Part shown: positions 15,154-20,046 of the stretch, one piece after another
Numbering within the stretch: the stretch's first letter is position 1
Layout of the letters: each line of letters opens with the position of its first letter
IMG/VR virus record: IMGVR_UViG_3300020735_000075
Coordinates: 1-20,046 of that record
Length of the DNA: 20,046 nucleotides
Source of the DNA: a virus
Reading direction: 5' to 3' (one strand)
Translations under genes and position numbers: made by a program
The notes under the pieces: model-generated
What the model saw: only the letters and a program-made list of their open reading frames with translations
Told to the model about the DNA's origin: nothing
Database searches by the model: none

Positions 15154-15702
15154 ATGGCAAACAAATTTACATATCAAGTATTGAGAGATACAACAACAGA
15201 CGCTATTATTAAATTAACAGGTCAGTTTGATGGTACTTCAGGAAATGAAGCAAACAATGCTCGTATTCAAGCAAATACTTTGTATGGTGCTTTGGATGCA
15301 AATAGTGTGCCATTAAGAAGTTCTTTAAGTGTTAGCAATACTGCGTTACCTTATTATAATTTACAAGTAACTGGAGCACAATACTACGTAAGTATGGGAA
15401 CTTCAACTCCTCCTGGTTCCGTTGAATTATTTTGGGCAGGTAACACCACATCAAACAATGCAACTATCTTCTATTTGAACGGTAACGGTGAATTTGGTAG
15501 CCAACAAAATCCTGCTATTCCAAATAACGCTATCAATCCAAATGGAAATTTAGGAATTAATACTTACGGCGTAACTGCAAATACAGCATATACTTTAATT
15601 GTATCGTTAAGAAAAGACAACGCACATTATCAACGTGGTCAGTTTAATGATCCTGCTGCATTTAACTATGGTTCGTATGCTATTACTGGCGTTAAGCAGT
15701 AA
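15154..15702 (+). CDS. Putative head-associated structural protein, beta-rich
   Basis: This 182-residue protein is rich in Asn, Thr, Ala, Gly and Tyr with short alternating hydrophobic strands, so mostly beta structure is likely. The first segment (FTYQVLRDTTTDAIIKLTGQFDG) and the late segment (AYTLIVSLRKDNAHY) resemble, from memory, an uncharacterised structural protein found near head genes in T4-like cyanophages. No catalytic motif, signal peptide or membrane segment is visible. No LxE-type gp21 site is seen near its N-terminus, unlike core and internal proteins here, so an outer capsid decoration role is possible but unproven. Its own CATAAATA motif and AGGA (15144-15147, six bases before ATG) suggest strong late expression, as expected for a virion component. 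Confidence 0.75.
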   Translation: MANKFTYQVLRDTTTDAIIKLTGQFDGTSGNEANNARIQANTLYGALDANSVPLRSSLSVSNTALPYYNLQVTGAQYYVSMGTSTPPGSVELFWAGNTTSNNATIFYLNGNGEFGSQQNPAIPNNAINPNGNLGINTYGVTANTAYTLIVSLRKDNAHYQRGQFNDPAAFNYGSYAITGVKQ

Positions 15703-15704
15703 TA

Positions 15705-15995
15705 ATGTTAACCTTCAAAGAGTTTCTGCTAAATGAAGGCGTAGTTCAAAAAATTGGCAGAAAAAGAATTGTTAGAGTTCGTGTAAGAAAAGGTAAGATA
15801 CAAAGAAACAAAACTTTTTCTAACCAGCCAGGTTGGACAATTCGTAGTGGAAAATTAGTTCGTATGTCTTATCGTGAACGTAGAGATAGACAGTTAAGTG
15901 CTAAAAGAAGTAAATTTAAAAGGTTGGCTAAAATTAAGCAAACAATTAGAAAAAGAAAAACATCTTTAAGAAAAAGAGGCGCATTAGGAATATGA
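15705..15995 (+). CDS. Very basic internal head protein candidate (gene 68 position)
   Basis: This is a 96-residue protein. The first 11 residues, MLTFKEFLLNE, resemble the capsid-targeting leader of T4 internal proteins (MKTYQEFIAE-type). They end in L-N-E, which fits the gp21 protease preference for Leu/Ile-x-Glu. After cleavage at Glu11 the remaining 85 residues contain 32 Lys or Arg and only two acidic residues, giving a strongly DNA-binding character. No zinc site or enzyme motif is visible. It lies between the gp67-like gene and protease gene 21, the place of T4 core gene 68, and its stop overlaps the gene 21 ATG as ATGA. It could be a diverged gp68, or an internal protein packaged with DNA. 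Function is inferred from leader, charge and context. Confidence 0.8.
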   Translation: MLTFKEFLLNEGVVQKIGRKRIVRVRVRKGKIQRNKTFSNQPGWTIRSGKLVRMSYRERRDRQLSAKRSKFKRLAKIKQTIRKRKTSLRKRGALGI

Positions 15996-16636
15996 AACTC
16001 ATCAAAGAAATTCAAGAAACGGTAAATTATATTACCGAAGGCGCAGACGGCAAAAAAGAACTCTTTATTGAAGGTCCTTTCCTTGTTTCTGAAAAGAAAA
16101 ACAAGAACGGTCGTCTATACGAATACAATACGATGAAGAAAGAAGTTCATCGTTATACAGAAGAATACATTAATAAAAACCGTGCTTTTGGTGAATTAGG
16201 TCATCCTGAAACACCAACCATCAATCTAGACCGAGTATCTCATCTTATCGTAGGACTCAGAGAAGATGGTACACAATGGATTGGTAAAGCAAAAATTCTA
16301 GACACACCTATGGGTCAAATCGCTCGTCAATTGATTGAAGGTGGCGCCCAATTAGGTGTTTCTTCTAGAGGTATGGGTTCATTGAAAAATGTTAACGGTG
16401 TTAATGTTGTTCAGAACGATTTTTATCTAGCCACAGCGGCAGATATTGTAGCAGATCCTTCTGCGCCTGGAGCGTTTGTTCAAGGCATTATGGAAGGAAA
16501 AGAATGGGTATTAATAAATGGTGTTTGGACAGAACAAGATATCTCATATGCTAAGGCTCAAATTAAACAAGCCTCCAGAAAAGATATTGAATCTGTAAGT
16601 CTACGCATTTGGGAAAACCTAGTCAAAAAACTTTAA
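15992..16636 (+). CDS. 21: Prohead core protease gp21
   Basis: This 214-residue serine protease of the T4 prohead type (herpesvirus-assemblin-like fold) cleaves scaffold, internal and capsid proteins before DNA packaging. Conserved elements are SEKKNKNGRLYEYNTM (about 33-48), GELGHPETP with the likely catalytic His71, and LGVSSRGMGS with Ser124/Ser125. ATAADIVADPSAPGAFV follows, with Asp155 a further conserved acid. The length is close to T4 gp21 (212). An ITE at residues 14-16 could be a self-processing site. The ATGA overlap with the basic protein gene implies translational coupling. Confidence 0.96.
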   Translation: MKLIKEIQETVNYITEGADGKKELFIEGPFLVSEKKNKNGRLYEYNTMKKEVHRYTEEYINKNRAFGELGHPETPTINLDRVSHLIVGLREDGTQWIGKAKILDTPMGQIARQLIEGGAQLGVSSRGMGSLKNVNGVNVVQNDFYLATAADIVADPSAPGAFVQGIMEGKEWVLINGVWTEQDISYAKAQIKQASRKDIESVSLRIWENLVKKL

Positions 16637-16637
16637 T

Positions 16638-16645
16638 TATAAATA
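16638..16645 (+). promoter_or_regulatory. Late promoter motif TATAAATA before gene 22
   Basis: An exact TATAAATA one base after the gene 21 stop is followed by ATCC, as at the gene 18 and gp3-like leaders. AAGGAG at 16659-16664 precedes the gene 22 ATG. It probably boosts the scaffold and major capsid genes. Confidence 0.75.
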
Positions 16646-16673
16646 TCCAATATAAATCAAGGAGATTTTCAAA

Positions 16674-17960
16674 ATGGGAAATTTTAACCTGTCCGATGCC
16701 GCTAAGTCAATCTTGCTAGGCGAGGATTCCAAGTCAACTTTTGATGCCAATATCGCTTCCAAAAAAGGTCAGCGTGGCTCAGATAAACATCCACACGGTG
16801 AAGTTGGTGCAGACCGTTTAGCATCTAAGACCGCTTACGGTACTAATGATGCTGGCGAAATTGGCCAATCACCAGAACGTGCTTTGACAGACGAACTGCC
16901 TAATTACACTAAAGGTGTTCCATCAGCAACTCCTCCAGGTGCTACTCCTCCTGTTGGTTCAGAAAAAGATGGTGTAGGCGCTACTAAGGCAACTGGTCCA
17001 CAAGATTCTATGGGTCGTTCCGATATTGCTAATCCAGTTAAATCTGATGCAACACCATACGAAGCAATTCGTGACCGTATTGCTGGTAAATTAGCACCAC
17101 AAATGATGCAAAAGAATCCAGGCGCTACATTCCAGTCTTATGGCGAAGAAACAGAAGCCGATGACACAGTAATTTCCGAAGAGGAAGAAGAAAAAATGAT
17201 GAAGAAAAAAATGATGCAAGACAAAATGAAAGAAAAGATGAAAGAAGATATTGATGCTCTTTTGTCTGGCGAAAATCTTTCTGAAGAATTTGTCACCAAA
17301 GCATCTACCATTTTTGAAGCTGCCGTTATTGCTCGTGCAGAAGAAGTTATTGCCGAATCTGAGCAAGAGTTGATGGAACAATTTGAAGTTGCCGTAGAAC
17401 AAATTAAAGAAGATATGGCTGCTAAGGTTGACGATTACCTCAACTACATGGTAGAAGAATGGATTAAAGATAATCAAATTGCTGTTGAGTCTGGTCTCCG
17501 TGCTGAAATTGCTGAAGATTTCATGGCTGGTCTCCGTGATTTGTTTGTTGAACACTACATCGACGTTCCATCTGAGAAAATTGATATTGCTGAAGAATTA
17601 GCTGCTAAAGTAGAAGAATTAGAAGCTGCTTTGAATGAGCAAATCAACAAAGGTATTGAACTTACAAAAGATTTGAACGAACAGAAAAAAATTGAGGCTA
17701 TCTACACAGCGTGTGAAGGCCTGACGCAGACTCAAGTAGAGAAATTAAAAGCACTTGCAGAAGGTGTGGATTTTACTACTGAACAAGAATTTGTAACTAA
17801 ACTTGACACTTTGAAAGAATCATATTTCAAAGCGGATGTTAAGGTTGCAGACGCATCTGCTTTTGAAGAAGTGTTAGTTGAAGATGAGAAAAAACAAGTT
17901 TTCGCTGATCCTTCAATGGAAGTATATGCAAAAACCATTTCACAAACTTTGGTTAAGTAA
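16674..17960 (+). CDS. 22: Prohead core scaffold gp22
   Basis: This 428-residue protein is the major scaffold around which gp23 assembles. It lies between genes 21 and 23. Residues about 1-160 are low-complexity, Gly/Pro/Ala/Asp-rich, including PPGATPPVG. Residues 168-192 are a run of Glu then Met/Lys-rich sequence. From 195 on it is helical and acidic, containing LSEEFVTKASTIFEAAVIARAEE, the most gp22-like part, and later coiled-coil heptads (ELAAKVEELEAALNEQ). It is much longer than T4 gp22 (about 269), mainly through the N-terminal extension. LGE at residues 15-17 is a potential gp21 cleavage site, and the core is normally degraded to small peptides. AAGGAG lies nine bases before the ATG. 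Confidence 0.93.
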   Translation: MGNFNLSDAAKSILLGEDSKSTFDANIASKKGQRGSDKHPHGEVGADRLASKTAYGTNDAGEIGQSPERALTDELPNYTKGVPSATPPGATPPVGSEKDGVGATKATGPQDSMGRSDIANPVKSDATPYEAIRDRIAGKLAPQMMQKNPGATFQSYGEETEADDTVISEEEEEKMMKKKMMQDKMKEKMKEDIDALLSGENLSEEFVTKASTIFEAAVIARAEEVIAESEQELMEQFEVAVEQIKEDMAAKVDDYLNYMVEEWIKDNQIAVESGLRAEIAEDFMAGLRDLFVEHYIDVPSEKIDIAEELAAKVEELEAALNEQINKGIELTKDLNEQKKIEAIYTACEGLTQTQVEKLKALAEGVDFTTEQEFVTKLDTLKESYFKADVKVADASAFEEVLVEDEKKQVFADPSMEVYAKTISQTLVK

Positions 17961-17992
17961 TTAACCCCAATACATAAAAAAAAGGAATAAAA

Positions 17993-19327
17993 ATGTATTT
18001 GACAGAAGAACTACAAAAGAAATGGCAACCTGTTCTGGAGCATCCAGAATTAGAAGCCATTAAAGACCCATACAAGAAAGCTGTTACAGCTCTTGTTTTG
18101 GAAAACCAACACCAAGCAATGGCTAAAGACCGTCAGGCTTTGATGGAGACCAGCGATACAGGTCCTACAAACGTTACTGGTGGTGTTCAGAACTTCGACC
18201 CAATCTTGATTTCTTTGGTTCGCCGTTCATTGCCTAACCTCATCGCTTATGATGTTGCTGGCGTTCAACCAATGACTGGTCCTACAGGCTTGATTTTTGC
18301 AATGCGTGCTCGTTACGCTAACCAAACTGGTTCTGAGGCATTCTACAACGAAGCAAACACAATTTTCTCTGGTCAATCCTCTGCAAATGGTGGCTTCAAC
18401 AACTACGGTTTTGCTGGTAACTCCGGTACAGATACATCTAACAATGCTATCTCTAACGAAGCAGCTAACTCATTCACAACTGGTATTGGTATCCAAACAG
18501 CTTCTGCTGAATATTTGGGTGCTGACTCTGCTAACGTGTTCCAACAGATGGCATTCTCTATTGAGAAAGTTACTGTAACTGCACAAAGCCGTGCCTTGAA
18601 AGCTGAATACTCATTAGAACTCGCACAAGACTTGAAAGCAATTCATGGTCTTGATGCAGAAACAGAATTGTCTAACATTCTGTCTACTGAGATTCTTGCT
18701 GAAATCAACCGTGAAGTTATCCGTACCATTTATAGCTCTGCTGTTTTGGGTGCTCAATACGGTACAACAACTGCTGGTTATTTCGACTTAGATACAGACT
18801 CCAATGGTCGTTGGTCTGTTGAGCGTTTCAAAGGTTTGATTTTCCAAATCGAGCGTGACGCTAACGTGATTGCCAAGCAAACTCGTAGAGGTAAAGGTAA
18901 CGTATTGATTGTTTCATCTGACGTAGCATCTGCAATGGCTATGGCTGGTGTTCTTTCTTACACTCCTGCTCTTCAAGCTGACCTTCAAGTTGATGATACT
19001 GGCAATACATTTGCTGGTTTGTTACATGGTCGTATCAAGGTTTACATTGACCCATACTTTGGTGGCTATGCTGCTAACCAAGAGTTGGTAACAGTTGGAT
19101 ATAAGGGTTCTTCTCCTTATGACGCTGGTTTGTTCTATTGCCCATACGTTCCATTACAAATGGTTCGTGCAGTAGACCAATTTACATTCCAACCAAAGAT
19201 TGGTTTCAAGACTCGTTACGGTATGGTTGCAAACCCATTTGCTCAAGGTTTAAATCCAAGCAATGGTATTCTGACACCACGCAGCAACGTTTATTACAGG
19301 ATTTTTGGTGTCAAAAACCTCATGTGA
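17993..19327 (+). CDS. 23: Major capsid protein gp23
   Basis: This 444-residue HK97-fold major head protein of the T4 type carries the hallmark regions: FDPILISLVRRSLPNLIAYDVAGVQPMTGPTGLIFAMRARY (about residues 69-109) and FSGQ near 124. Further on are AEYSLELAQDLKAIHGLDAETELSNILSTEILAEINREVIR and the C-terminal GSSPYDAGLFYCPYVPLQMVRAVD...KTRYGMVANPFA. The first 52 residues form a delta/scaffold-like leader ending LME, a probable gp21 cleavage site giving a mature chain of about 392. T4 gp23 is cleaved after Glu65 of 521. AAAGGAA at 17981-17987 serves as ribosome site. Codons look more uniform and GC-richer at third positions than in the fibre genes, fitting high expression. A strong terminator follows. 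Confidence 0.98.
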   Translation: MYLTEELQKKWQPVLEHPELEAIKDPYKKAVTALVLENQHQAMAKDRQALMETSDTGPTNVTGGVQNFDPILISLVRRSLPNLIAYDVAGVQPMTGPTGLIFAMRARYANQTGSEAFYNEANTIFSGQSSANGGFNNYGFAGNSGTDTSNNAISNEAANSFTTGIGIQTASAEYLGADSANVFQQMAFSIEKVTVTAQSRALKAEYSLELAQDLKAIHGLDAETELSNILSTEILAEINREVIRTIYSSAVLGAQYGTTTAGYFDLDTDSNGRWSVERFKGLIFQIERDANVIAKQTRRGKGNVLIVSSDVASAMAMAGVLSYTPALQADLQVDDTGNTFAGLLHGRIKVYIDPYFGGYAANQELVTVGYKGSSPYDAGLFYCPYVPLQMVRAVDQFTFQPKIGFKTRYGMVANPFAQGLNPSNGILTPRSNVYYRIFGVKNLM

Positions 19328-19355
19328 TAAAAATCACCGTAGAGTGATATTTGAG

Positions 19356-19383
19356 AGAGACCGCTTCGGCGGTCTCTTTTTTT
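19356..19383 (+). terminator. Strong UUCG-loop terminator after gene 23
   Basis: A nine-base-pair stem, AGAGACCGC (19356-19364) with GCGGTCTCT (19369-19377), closes on a stable TTCG tetraloop. A run of seven T (19377-19383) follows. A small upstream hairpin (ATCAC at 19333-19337 with GTGAT at 19344-19348) may add protection to the capsid mRNA. It ends the head-gene transcription unit. Confidence 0.95.
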
Positions 19384-19387
19384 ATGG

Positions 19388-19395
19388 CCTAAATA
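19388..19395 (+). promoter_or_regulatory. Late promoter-like motif CCTAAATA
   Basis: CCTAAATA matches six of eight late octamer positions. The 14 bases from 19390 are identical to those in the gene 18 leader. It directly follows the gene 23 terminator, so a new start here is sensible. It is only a few bases from the proposed ATG, which would give a very short leader. Confidence 0.45.
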
Positions 19396-19400
19396 TCCGT

Positions 19401-19931
19401 ATGACAGCACTAACCAGACAGCCACAGAATACCAATCTCCTCCAACCGACAAAGTTTATAATGACTTTTGCGAGGATACCTACGGTTCAATACTTCTGCC
19501 AAGCGGTAAATATACCAGGGGTTCAACTAGGACAGGCCCCATTGAATTTTCCCGGTGTAGATGTATATGCACCTGGTAATAAGATGATGTATAATCAATT
19601 AGCATTGACTTTTACTGTTGATGAGAAGATGCAAAACTGGCAAGAAATACATGGTTGGTTCCGTTCCATCGCATCTCCAGAAGGCACGGATGAAAGAAAT
19701 AGGTTATCATCACAACAGAATCCTACCAAAACTAGAGGTCCTAAAGCCTATTCTGATGCCACCTTGACAGTTCTTTCGGCATTGAATAACCCATTGTTTC
19801 GTGTTCACTATATCAATTGTTTCCCTATCTCTCTTTCGGATATTATGTTTGATACCAAGCAATCCGCAGATGATATTATTACCGCCGATGGTGTATTCAT
19901 GTTTGATTATTTTAATTTTGAAACCGCTTGA
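19401..19931 (+). CDS. Tail completion protein, gp3-like (tail-tube fold)
   Basis: This 176-residue protein follows a pattern shared by tail tube and tail-tube-terminator proteins: an N-terminal strand PTKFIMTFARIPTVQYFCQA, then VNIPGVQLGQAPLNFPGVDVY, LALTFTVDEKMQNWQEIHGWF, a loop with TDERNRL, a central TLTVLSALNNPLFRVHYINCFP, and the C-terminal strand FMFDYFNFE. Length and layout agree with T4 gp3, which caps the tail tube before gp15 binds. In several T4-like phages gene 3 lies near genes 23 and uvsY, recalled from memory. The frame is open upstream to an ATG at 19305 inside gene 23, but that start would read through the terminator hairpin, so 19401 is preferred. No Shine-Dalgarno sequence is evident, so another start is possible (19461). 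Confidence 0.65.
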   Translation: MTALTRQPQNTNLLQPTKFIMTFARIPTVQYFCQAVNIPGVQLGQAPLNFPGVDVYAPGNKMMYNQLALTFTVDEKMQNWQEIHGWFRSIASPEGTDERNRLSSQQNPTKTRGPKAYSDATLTVLSALNNPLFRVHYINCFPISLSDIMFDTKQSADDIITADGVFMFDYFNFETA

Positions 19932-19956
19932 CATTTATTAAGGTCTGTGTTATTAT
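19928..19956 (+). promoter_or_regulatory. Sigma70-type promoter before uvsY-like gene
   Basis: TTGACA (19928-19933), a perfect -35 box, is followed by exactly 17 bases and TATTAT (19951-19956), a five-of-six -10 box. The -35 overlaps the stop of the gp3-like gene. It lies 29 bases before the next ATG. It stands out from the TATAAATA motifs of the structural genes and suggests early or middle expression by host polymerase. Confidence 0.75.
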
Positions 19957-19985
19957 AAAGGTTTAGAATACATTTTTATTATATT

Positions 19986-20046
19986 ATGGAAAACTTAGAA
20001 CAAGTATTAAAGCATTGGGAAAAAGACACAGTTATTGACCAGACCG
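19986..20046 (+). CDS. uvsY: Probable UvsY recombination mediator, N-terminus only
   Basis: Only 20 codons are in the window, and the frame is open at the right edge. The peptide begins MENLEQVLKHWEKDTVID. It resembles the start of T4 UvsY (an LxxLQEELKKDxxIDSTKL-like helix) in the spacing of hydrophobic residues and in the D-x-x-ID motif. UvsY loads UvsX recombinase onto gp32-coated single-stranded DNA in recombination-dependent replication. A position after gene 23 and the gp3-like gene fits T4-like phages of aquatic bacteria. The upstream sigma70-type promoter fits a DNA-metabolism gene expressed before the late genes. No clear Shine-Dalgarno sequence precedes the ATG. The call is based on a short match, so identity is probable rather than certain. 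Confidence 0.6.
   Translation, partial: MENLEQVLKHWEKDTVIDQT

Noticed and set aside
15154-15702. Assignment of the 182-residue protein as gp68 or Soc
   Set aside because: Its beta-rich sequence does not resemble a helical core protein and is much longer than Soc. I kept it as unassigned.
17091-17555. 154-codon open frame on the minus strand
   Set aside because: It is antisense to the helical part of gene 22. Its Phe/His-rich product mirrors the Glu/Lys codons of the scaffold, and no ribosome site or promoter supports it.
18297-18578. 93-codon plus-strand frame inside gene 23
   Set aside because: It overlaps the strongly conserved capsid gene in another frame and has no start signals.
19305-19400. 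Upstream extension of the gp3-like gene to an ATG inside gene 23
   Set aside because: The added residues would be encoded by the end of gene 23 and by the terminator hairpin. They look unlike a tail protein N-terminus.

Overview
The window is part of the late structural region of a T4-like contractile-tailed bacteriophage. All genes lie on the + strand, and the base composition is AT-rich. The gene order is the T4-superfamily order: 13, 14, (homing endonuclease), 15, (lectin-like gene), 16, 17, 18, 19, 20, 67-like, (two accessory genes), 21, 22, 23, (gp3-like) and uvsY. The fibre repeats, the LamG-type gene and the recurrent small domain in the neck proteins recall T4-like phages of aquatic bacteria (cyanophage, pelagiphage and freshwater relatives). 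The host cannot be named from this sequence.

Region 1 (1-4669) holds host-recognition genes: the 3' end of a repetitive fibre gene, a coiled-coil protein of unknown role, and two fibre-like proteins. The larger, 930 residues, is built from about ten copies of a repeat unit in two blocks. Region 2 (4673-8767) encodes the neck and tail-completion proteins gp13, gp14 and gp15. A GIY-YIG homing endonuclease gene is inserted between 14 and 15, and a LamG/concanavalin-like lectin domain protein follows 15. Region 3 (8769-10830) encodes the terminase pair gp16/gp17, which overlap. Region 4 (10909-13198) encodes tail sheath gp18 and tail tube gp19 and ends in a hairpin terminator. Region 5 (13262-19327) is the head module: portal gp20, a small acidic gp67-like core protein, a beta-rich 182-residue protein, a very basic 96-residue protein with a prohead-targeting-like leader, protease gp21, scaffold gp22 and major capsid gp23. 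It ends in a strong UUCG-loop terminator. Region 6 (19401-20046) has a tail-tube-fold protein that looks like gp3, then the start of a probable uvsY (recombination mediator) cut by the window edge.

The genes work together as a virion factory. gp20 nucleates the prohead, and gp22, gp67 and other core proteins scaffold gp23. gp21 then cleaves the core and capsid proteins, gp16/gp17 package DNA through gp20, and gp13/gp14 close the head. The separately built tail (gp18, gp19, gp15 and probably the gp3-like protein) then joins. TATAAATA-type late promoter motifs precede many of the gene groups. The probable uvsY instead sits behind a good sigma70-type promoter, which fits expression before the late phase.

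No gene-free stretch exceeds 300 bases. I saw no tRNA, CRISPR array, insertion sequence or replication origin. All family assignments come from reading the sequence and from remembered family features. No database search was run.
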